In this document: positions 6,395 through 11,559 of the stretch, one piece after another | Layout of the letters: the number at the start of each line of letters is the position of its first letter | Numbering within the stretch: the stretch's first letter is position 1 | DNA from: Sulfurospirillum sp. UBA6810 | Lineage (GTDB): Bacteria > Campylobacterota > Campylobacteria > Campylobacterales > Sulfurospirillaceae | Assembly: GCA_002469305.1 (NCBI GenBank) | Contig: DKEY01000135.1 | Location: 1 to 11,559 of the forward strand | Direction: 5' to 3' | DNA: 11,559 bases | Notes under the pieces: generated by a model | The model's input: only the letters and a program-made list of their open reading frames with translations | Database searches by the model: none | Told to the model about the DNA's origin: nothing | Position numbers and translations under genes: made by a program

Positions 6395-7533
6395 ATAAAA
6401 TAAGTAAGATAGAAAGTATCATAGAGCAGATACAAACACCGTGTTATGTATGTGAAGAAGCTCTTTTGGAAGAGAACTTAAAGCTTTTAGCTTATGTTGG
6501 GGAACAAAGTGGGGCTAAAGTACTTTTAGCACTCAAGGGCTTTGCATTCTCAGCCCTTGCACCACTTGTGAGCAAATACCTAAAAGGCTGTACTTGTAGT
6601 GGTTTGCATGAAGCAAAGTTTGCCAAAGAGTACTTTGGAGGAGAGATTCACACTTACTCACCAGCTTTTAAAGAGGAGGATATAGAGGAGGTGATAGCAC
6701 TTTCGCATCATCTTGTTTTTAACTCTTTTGCGCAACTTCAAAAGTTTAAAACCAAAGCTTTTGGCAAGTGTTCTTTAGGACTTAGGCTCAACCCTGAAGT
6801 CTCTTCCTCTCCTGTGGATATATACAATCCTTGTGGACTTTACTCTCGCTTGGGTATCACAAAAGAACAATTTTTACCTGAAGAGTTAGAGGGCATTGAG
6901 GGGCTTCATTTTCACGCACTTTGTGAGCAAGATGTGGATGCACTTGAAGAGGTACTCAAAGGCTTTGAAGAGAAGTTTGGTGAGTATATACCTCAAATGA
7001 AGTGGATAAACTTCGGTGGAGGGCACCATATAACCCGTGAAGATTATGATGTACAAAAGCTTATAGAGCTTATCAAAAACTTTAAAGCAAAGTATGGTGT
7101 AGAAGTTTATATCGAACCAGGTGAAGCAGTTGGTTGGCAAAGTGGACCTTTGGTTGTGAGTGTACTTGATGTCGTGAAAAATGGCATGGATATCGCTATC
7201 TTGGATAGCTCAGCCGAAGCGCATATGCCTGATACTCTTGCTATGCCATATCGTGCAAGCATAAGAGGAGCAGGAGAGGCTGGAGAAAAAGCCTATACAT
7301 ATCGCCTTGGGGGCAATACTTGTCTAGCTGGGGATATCATGGGTGATTACTCTTTTGATGCACCTTTGAGGGCTGGAGATAAGCTTATCTTTGAAGATAT
7401 GATTCACTACACTATCGTAAAAAACACAACGTTCAATGGCATAAAACTTCCTGATTTAGCAGTGTTAAGAAAAGATGGCACATACGAAGTGACAAGCAAA
7501 TTTGGATATGAAGAGTATCGAAGAAGAAATTGA
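6391..7533 (+). CDS. nspC: Carboxynorspermidine/carboxyspermidine decarboxylase
   Basis: A PLP-dependent fold-III decarboxylase (alanine-racemase-type barrel plus beta domain), 380 residues, the usual NspC size. It removes CO2 from carboxynorspermidine or carboxyspermidine, the last step of the aspartate-semialdehyde route to (nor)spermidine; Campylobacter uses this route for spermidine. Start is GTG 6391, seven bases after TAGGAA (6378-6383). Key residues: Lys49 (LLALKGF) for the PLP Schiff base, LHFHAL (172-177), the phosphate-binding NFGGGHH (207-213), EPGEAV (242-247), and the catalytic Cys311 in CLAGD with Asp315. TPCYV near the start is also typical. The partner carboxyspermidine dehydrogenase is not in the window. 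The GTGA overlap with the SDR gene points to one transcript, although no shared pathway is obvious. Confidence 0.93.
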   Translation: MNKISKIESIIEQIQTPCYVCEEALLEENLKLLAYVGEQSGAKVLLALKGFAFSALAPLVSKYLKGCTCSGLHEAKFAKEYFGGEIHTYSPAFKEEDIEEVIALSHHLVFNSFAQLQKFKTKAFGKCSLGLRLNPEVSSSPVDIYNPCGLYSRLGITKEQFLPEELEGIEGLHFHALCEQDVDALEEVLKGFEEKFGEYIPQMKWINFGGGHHITREDYDVQKLIELIKNFKAKYGVEVYIEPGEAVGWQSGPLVVSVLDVVKNGMDIAILDSSAEAHMPDTLAMPYRASIRGAGEAGEKAYTYRLGGNTCLAGDIMGDYSFDAPLRAGDKLIFEDMIHYTIVKNTTFNGIKLPDLAVLRKDGTYEVTSKFGYEEYRRRN

Positions 7534-7558
7534 AATTTTCTTTTAAGTACCATAATAT

Positions 7559-7564
7559 TATAAT
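7559..7564 (+). promoter_or_regulatory. Candidate -10 promoter of the cyd operon
   Basis: A perfect TATAAT lies 35 bases before the DUF4492 start codon, in the 65-base gap after nspC. No clear -35 is present. The ATAATATTAT palindrome (7552-7561) overlaps it. The gap shows no terminator for nspC, so read-through is also possible. Confidence 0.45.
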
Positions 7565-7598
7565 GATAACTTAATAAAAAAATTACATTAGGTTATTT

Positions 7599-7814
7599 AT
7601 GGACATTTTGAAAAAAATCTTCTTTTTTTACATTGATGGATTTAAGAGTATGAAAGTAGGAAAGAAGCTTTGGCTTATCATAGGGCTGAAGCTTTTTATA
7701 TTTTTTGCTGTTTTAAAAATCTTGTTTTTCCCTAATATTTTACAAACACAGTTTTCCAATGACAAAGATAGAGCAAATCATGTCATAGAAAACCTTACAA
7801 AAATACAAAGGTAA
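7599..7814 (+). CDS. DUF4492 small membrane protein, first gene of the cyd operon
   Basis: A 71-residue protein that I recognise as the DUF4492 type from its opening (FYIDGFKSMKVGKKLWLII). It has an amphipathic basic start (residues 1-25), one membrane span at about 26-45 (LWLIIGLKLFIFFAVLKILF), then FFPN and a charged C-terminal tail of about 20 residues. Start is ATG 7599 after a weak TTAGG (7588-7592). Small DUF4492 genes are found next to cydA in Bacteroidota and Campylobacterota, and here the stop is only three bases before the cydA ATG. A role in assembly, stability or heme delivery of the oxidase is likely by position but unproven. Confidence 0.8.
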   Translation: MDILKKIFFFYIDGFKSMKVGKKLWLIIGLKLFIFFAVLKILFFPNILQTQFSNDKDRANHVIENLTKIQR

Positions 7815-7817
7815 ACT

Positions 7818-9344
7818 ATGGAAAGTACACTTCTTGTAGACCTCTCGCGTGCGCAATTTGCACTCACTGCACTTTATCACTGGCTTTTTGTTCCTCTAAC
7901 TTTGGGACTCTCTTTTATCGTTGCGATTATGGAGAGTATCTATGTAAAAACTGGGAATGATGAGTGGAAAAAAATCACAAAATTTTGGATGACTCTTTTT
8001 GCTATCAATTTTGCTATAGGCTTAGCAACAGGTATCATTTTGGAGTTTGAATTTGGGACAAACTGGTCAAATTACTCTTGGATAGTTGGAGATATCTTTG
8101 GTGCTCCTCTAGCGATAGAGGGAATTATGGCATTTTTTATGGAGTCAACCTTTTTTGCTGTTATGTTTTTTGGTTGGAACAAGGTTTCAAAAAAGATGCA
8201 TTTGCTTTCGACGTGGTTAGTGGCTATCGGTTCAAATCTTTCAGCTCTTTGGATACTTGTCGCAAATGGCTGGATGCAAAATCCAGTAGGGATGGAGTTT
8301 AATCCAGATAGTGCTAGATTTGAAATGAAAAACTTTTGGGATGTTTTGCTCAATCCAAACGCAGTATCAAAATTTTTACACACCGTAAGTAGTGGATATG
8401 TTATGGGCTCACTCTTTGTAGTGGGGATTAGTAGCTGGTTTTTACTTAAAAATCGTGATGTTCTTTTCGCAAAGCGTAGTATGATAGTTGCAGCATCTTT
8501 TGGACTTCTCACTTCTATATTTTTACTTGGAACTGGAGATGAGTCTGCCTATCAAGTTGCTCAAAAGCAACCTACAAAACTAGCTGCTATGGAAGGACTT
8601 TATGATGGACAGACAAGAGCAGGTATCGTGGCTATAGGACAGTTGAACACGCAAAAAGAGATAGGTGATCATCAAGATGAGTTTATCTGGTCGATTGAAG
8701 TGCCTTATGCACTCTCTTTTTTAGGGTATAGAAATATCAATGCTTTTGTTCCAGGGATTGATGATTTGGTTTTTGGGAACAAAGAGTTAAATATCATTCC
8801 AGCTCAAACGAAAATAGATCAAGGGAAGATAGCTATCGACGCATTGAGAAATTACAAAGATGCGAAGAAGACAAATGATACACAAAAAGCACAAGAGTAT
8901 TTGAGCGTTTTCAGAGAAAATCAATGCTATATGGGATATGGATATCTTAATGACCCAAAAGATATCATCCCTCCAATTGGACTTACTTTTTATAGTTTTC
9001 ATATCATGGTCGGACTTGGTAGCTGGTTTTTAGGACTCTTTTTTATCGTCTTGTATTTTAGTATGATAGGAAAGATAGCAGAGAAAAAAGCGATACTTTA
9101 TGCAGCACTTTTTTCTATACCTTTAGGTTATGTGGCTGGAGAAGCTGGCTGGATTGTAGCAGAGGTTGGAAGACAGCCTTGGGCGATACAAAATATGCTT
9201 CCCGTTGGAGTTGCAACCTCTAGTATAGATACAAATGCTGTTATGATTACCTTAAGTCTTTTTACCCTTATATTTACGGGCCTTTTAATTGCTGAGATAA
9301 AGATAATGCTCAAGCAGATAAAAATTGGCCCAGAAGGAGAGTAG
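7818..9344 (+). CDS. cydA: Cytochrome bd-family quinol oxidase subunit I
   Basis: Subunit I of the bd-type (or Cio-type) quinol oxidase, 508 residues with about nine membrane helices; it oxidises quinol and reduces O2 to water. Start is ATG 7818 behind AAAGG (7807-7811). Conserved sites: His21 (heme ligand; ALYHWLF), Glu101 and Glu109 in the IEGIMAFFMES stretch, His188 and Met397 (axial ligands of heme b558 in E. coli numbering 186 and 393), the quinol-site pair Lys254 and Glu259 (QPTKLAAME), and GRQPW (451-455). From Glu259 to the Met397 helix is about as long as in E. coli CydA, so the Q-loop is of the long kind. Residue 395 is His in FHIMVG, where E. coli has Arg391. First of the two core subunit genes; cydB follows after one base. 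Confidence 0.95.
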   Translation: MESTLLVDLSRAQFALTALYHWLFVPLTLGLSFIVAIMESIYVKTGNDEWKKITKFWMTLFAINFAIGLATGIILEFEFGTNWSNYSWIVGDIFGAPLAIEGIMAFFMESTFFAVMFFGWNKVSKKMHLLSTWLVAIGSNLSALWILVANGWMQNPVGMEFNPDSARFEMKNFWDVLLNPNAVSKFLHTVSSGYVMGSLFVVGISSWFLLKNRDVLFAKRSMIVAASFGLLTSIFLLGTGDESAYQVAQKQPTKLAAMEGLYDGQTRAGIVAIGQLNTQKEIGDHQDEFIWSIEVPYALSFLGYRNINAFVPGIDDLVFGNKELNIIPAQTKIDQGKIAIDALRNYKDAKKTNDTQKAQEYLSVFRENQCYMGYGYLNDPKDIIPPIGLTFYSFHIMVGLGSWFLGLFFIVLYFSMIGKIAEKKAILYAALFSIPLGYVAGEAGWIVAEVGRQPWAIQNMLPVGVATSSIDTNAVMITLSLFTLIFTGLLIAEIKIMLKQIKIGPEGE

Positions 9345-9345
9345 T

Positions 9346-10470
9346 ATGTTTGAAAATTTATCACTTTTATCATTGCAACAGTACTGGTGGTTTTTAGTCT
9401 CTCTTATTGGGGCTTTATTTGTTTTTATCACCTTTGTTCAAGGTGGGCAAACACTTCTTTACACCATTGCAAAAGATGAAAAACAAAGAGATGTTTTAGT
9501 GGCATCTTTGGGAAGAAAATGGGAGCTTTCATTTACCTCTTTAGTTATGTTTGGGGGAGCATTGTTTGCTGCTTTTCCTCTGTTTTACTCAGTAAGTTTT
9601 GGTGGGGCGTATTATGTATGGATGGCTATACTCTTTTGTTTTATCATCCAAGCAGTATCGTACGAGTATAGAAAAAAGCCTGACAATCTCTTTGGGTCTC
9701 GTATGTATGAGACATTTCTTTTTATCAATGGGAGCATAGGGATTATCCTCATAGGTATTGCTGTTGGGACACTTTTTACGGGAGGTAATTTTATAAAAAA
9801 CGATATGAATTTATCCGCTTGGACTCTACCAACTTATGGACTTGAAGCAGTTCTCAATCCTTTTAATGTTGCGCTTGGATTGACACTTTTTTTCTTAGCA
9901 CGTGTTCAGGCTGAACTCTATTTTATAAACAATATTGCAGAATCTCAAATCATCAACAATACAAAAGTCCAACTATTTAAAGATGCTATCATGTTTGTTG
10001 GTTTTTTTGTTACAGTCGTTGTAATGCTTCTTTTTATGAGTGGCTTTGCTTATGATGGAGCAAAGATATATATAGTAGAGTACAAGTTTCTAGCAAACTT
10101 CTTGGCAAATCCTATACTTTTAGTTTTGTTTTTATTGGGAACACTTTTAGTTCTTTATGCGATATTTATAGCACTATTTAAACAAAGCACTAAAGGTATC
10201 TGGTTTAGTGGTGTTGGAACAGTTTTGGTAGTTTTGAGTATCTTTTGTCTTTTAGGATTTAACAATACGACAATCTATCCATCTTTGAGTGATTTTGCAA
10301 GCTCTTTGACGATAGAAAATAGTTCAGGATCTCACTATACACTCAGTGCTATGAGTTATGTATCTTTAGGAGTTCCATTTGTTTTAGGCTATATTTATCT
10401 TGTGTGGAAATCAATGGATAAAGAGAAAATCACCTCAGACGAAGTTCAGTCTGATTCACATCATTATTAG
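9346..10470 (+). CDS. cydB: Cytochrome bd-family quinol oxidase subunit II (Cio-like)
   Basis: Subunit II, 374 residues with eight or so membrane helices, which stabilises CydA and the heme cluster. ATG 9346 follows AAGGAG (9334-9339) by six bases and lies one base after the cydA stop; the upstream in-frame start at 9325 lies inside cydA and is rejected. The alignable family core is GGALFAAFPLFYS (near residues 66-78) and SYEYRKKPDN. The DGFD motif of E. coli CydB helix 1 is replaced by FVQGGQ, and HWDGNQVW by KWELSFTS. This altered form is what I recall from Campylobacter CydB (CioB), whose enzyme is reported as cyanide-resistant and lacking the usual bd spectrum. So it is probably a Cio-type oxidase. 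A small gene follows with its ribosome site over the cydB stop. Confidence 0.92.
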   Translation: MFENLSLLSLQQYWWFLVSLIGALFVFITFVQGGQTLLYTIAKDEKQRDVLVASLGRKWELSFTSLVMFGGALFAAFPLFYSVSFGGAYYVWMAILFCFIIQAVSYEYRKKPDNLFGSRMYETFLFINGSIGIILIGIAVGTLFTGGNFIKNDMNLSAWTLPTYGLEAVLNPFNVALGLTLFFLARVQAELYFINNIAESQIINNTKVQLFKDAIMFVGFFVTVVVMLLFMSGFAYDGAKIYIVEYKFLANFLANPILLVLFLLGTLLVLYAIFIALFKQSTKGIWFSGVGTVLVVLSIFCLLGFNNTTIYPSLSDFASSLTIENSSGSHYTLSAMSYVSLGVPFVLGYIYLVWKSMDKEKITSDEVQSDSHHY

Positions 10471-10479
10471 GATAGAACA

Positions 10480-10599
10480 ATGGTAGATTATACTTCTGGA
10501 TTACTGTGGCTCAGTGTTTGGCCAGTTTTGATATATGTTTCTTATAAATTTATAGTGTTAAACATAAATCATTTTGAAGAGAATATTAAAAATAAATAG
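10480..10599 (+). CDS. 39-residue single-span protein, CydX-like position
   Basis: A short gene after cydB: ATG 10480 to TAG 10597-10599. A ribosome binding site (TAGGA, 10468-10472) overlaps the cydB stop codon and stands seven bases from the ATG, so translation is probably coupled to cydB. The peptide begins MVDYTSGLLWLSVW, continues through PVLIYVSYKF and ends in the charged tail NHFEENIKNK: one membrane helix of about 20 residues (about 7-28) with Trp10, Trp14 and Pro15. Length, single span, charged C-terminus and position after cydB match CydX/CbdX-type accessory subunits of bd oxidases, but it lacks the E. coli CydX opening WYFAW. I therefore infer a functional analogue rather than claim homology. 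Confidence 0.7.
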   Translation: MVDYTSGLLWLSVWPVLIYVSYKFIVLNINHFEENIKNK

Positions 10600-10601
10600 T
10601 C

Positions 10602-10633
10602 TTTACATGTAAGGAAAATTCCTTACATGTAAA
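10602..10633. terminator. Inverted repeat between the cyd operon and the helicase gene
   Basis: Perfect 15-bp arms (10602-10616 and 10619-10633) separated by two bases; each arm contains one TACATGTA copy followed or preceded by AGGAA/TTCCT. It sits exactly between two convergent stop codons, so it may end transcription in one or both directions. The stem is AT-rich and the T run that should follow is poor on both sides, so it could instead be a protein-binding or processing site. Confidence 0.45.
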
Positions 10634-10639
10634 AAAGTT

Positions 10640-11559
10640 TTAGCCTCTATCGCGACTAGATGAGCTTCTGCCTCTTGGTGCTCTGTTGCCACCGTCACGA
10701 CTTCCGCCACCATCTCTGTTTGCTGGACGGCCACCATCGCGTGAACCTGAAGGGCGACTACCGTCTCTACTTCCTGAGCGTGCACCATCACGGCTACCGC
10801 CATCACGAGAGCCTCTACCGTCACGGCTTCCACCACCATCACGACTTCTATTTCTATCTCTATCGCCACCACCACTTCTACTTCTAGGATTTCTTCCATA
10901 TCGTGAGTTTCTCTTGCTTTGCTCTTTTTCACCAAGTCTTTGGATAACACTTGTAAGAGTTTTCTTGTCAAGTCCTATTCTATCAGGTCCTTGTGGAGTA
11001 TGCTTGTCTAAAAGCATAGAGATAAGTTTGAGTGAAATTTGTGCTAAATCCATATTTTCTTCTAGAGCATTTAATAATTTTTGTGCGCTGTCATTTAAAG
11101 TTGCATTTGTGATTGAATCAGCTAGTTTTGTAAGTCTGCTCTCAGTAACATCGCCAAGAGTTGGGACGAGTTTTTGTTGTAAATTTGTACCAACTTTTTT
11201 TGCAATTCTCTGCATTGAGTGATACTCCATAGGAGTTACAAGTGTTATCGCTGTACCTTTTTTACCAGCACGACCAGTTCTTCCTATACGGTGAACATAA
11301 CTCTCTGGGTCAAATGGCATATGGAAGTTAAAAACATGTGTGATATCAGCAACATTTAAACCACGTGCTGCAACGTCAGTTGCTACAAGAATACCAGAAG
11401 GCATACTTCTAAATGCTTTTATAACAGTTTCTCTTTGATTTTGCTCCATATCTCCATGAAGTCCTTTTGCCAAGTGTCCAACAGCTACAAGTGCTGTTGA
11501 GAGTCTGTCAACTTCTTTTTTTGTTCTACAAAAGATGATAGATTTGTCAGCTTCAGTTG
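10640..11559 (-). CDS. DEAD-box RNA helicase, C-terminal part
   Basis: The frame is open to the window edge, so the N-terminal RecA domain (with the DEAD box) lies beyond it; 305 complete codons plus the stop TAA (10642-10640) are visible. Helicase domain 2 is clear: motif IV SIIFCRT (11542-11522), LHGDM, motif V ATDVAARGL (11383-11357) and motif VI HRIGRTGRAG (11293-11264). After it comes an alpha-helical region (about 11230-10915) resembling the DeaD/CsdA linker, then an 80-90 residue tail of low complexity with seven SRDG and one NRDG unit (about 10906-10643). Such Arg/Gly-rich tails bind RNA and can drive condensate formation. Function: ATP-dependent RNA unwinding in ribosome assembly, decay or cold response. 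It is convergent with the cyd operon and seems unrelated to it. Confidence 0.95.
   Translation of the reverse strand, partial: TEADKSIIFCRTKKEVDRLSTALVAVGHLAKGLHGDMEQNQRETVIKAFRSMPSGILVATDVAARGLNVADITHVFNFHMPFDPESYVHRIGRTGRAGKKGTAITLVTPMEYHSMQRIAKKVGTNLQQKLVPTLGDVTESRLTKLADSITNATLNDSAQKLLNALEENMDLAQISLKLISMLLDKHTPQGPDRIGLDKKTLTSVIQRLGEKEQSKRNSRYGRNPRSRSGGGDRDRNRSRDGGGSRDGRGSRDGGSRDGARSGSRDGSRPSGSRDGGRPANRDGGGSRDGGNRAPRGRSSSSRDRG
10650..10900 (-). repeat. Imperfect short repeats coding the SRDG/RGG tail
   Basis: Degenerate units of 12-18 bases (on the minus strand AGTCGTGATGG-like, coding S-R-D-G-G) recur about eight times inside the helicase gene. Base composition is clearly more G+C-rich than the surrounding DNA. 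The units differ in sequence and spacing, so this is a protein-level repeat with likely slippage history, not a clean tandem array. Confidence 0.7.

Noticed and set aside
8072..8512. 146-codon minus-strand open frame
   Set aside because: Antisense to the conserved cydA core; no domain features.
10686..11222. Long plus-strand open frame rich in Pro, Ser, Arg and Leu
   Set aside because: It is the antisense of the helicase SRDG tail and linker. The proline-rich pattern comes from reading the repeats on the wrong strand, and there is no ribosome binding site.
1..11559. CRISPR array, insertion sequence, phage attachment site or tRNA
   Set aside because: No regular direct-repeat array, transposase frame, terminal inverted repeats or tRNA-like cloverleaf was seen by eye; the TACATGTA copies are far too irregular in spacing for an array.

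Overview
The window comes from an AT-rich, gene-dense genome of the Campylobacterota (Epsilonproteobacteria) type; genus is not resolved. The clues are a quinol-type nitric oxide reductase behind an Rrf2 regulator, NosL-family proteins, a carboxy(nor)spermidine decarboxylase, and a cydAB operon led by a DUF4492 gene whose CydB looks like the Campylobacter Cio type. No rRNA, tRNA, transposase or CRISPR array is visible, and no stretch over 300 bases lacks a gene.

Layout: (1) 1-441, the 3' end of an unrecognised hydrophobic membrane protein. (2) 506-3230, an Rrf2-family regulator with three Cys and a following His placed for an Fe-S cluster, then norZ (quinol NO reductase) with all catalytic His/Glu residues. 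Two copies of a TCTAC/AAGTAG element lie between them. A strong bidirectional terminator (3239-3270) closes norZ against the convergent gene. (3) 3271-5145, two divergent secreted NosL-like proteins sharing a 93-bp promoter region that holds a perfect 36-bp palindrome. Both carry an unusual Cys-pair helical module joined to the NosL fold, and the larger one is internally duplicated. (4) 5238-7533, a tightly coupled run: DsrE-like sulfur-relay protein, short-chain dehydrogenase, and NspC. (5) 7599-10599, a respiratory operon: DUF4492 small membrane protein, cydA, cydB, and a 39-codon single-membrane-span gene placed like CydX. (6) 10640-11559, minus strand, the C-terminal part of a DEAD-box RNA helicase with an Arg/Gly/Ser/Asp repeat tail.

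How it may work together: Rrf2 plus norZ reads as an NO-sensing and NO-detoxifying (or denitrifying) unit on the quinone pool. The cyd operon supplies a second quinol-consuming terminal enzyme; bd-family oxidases are generally tolerant of NO. The NosL-like pair suggests copper handling in the envelope, although no nosZ lies in this window. The grouping is therefore plausible as nitrosative or micro-oxic respiration, but only the gene order is seen; co-regulation is inference.

The most distinctive DNA-level signals are the 36-bp palindrome between the NosL-like genes, the paired elements before norZ, and the 8-bp palindrome TACATGTA, which occurs ten times where less than one copy would be expected from base composition.
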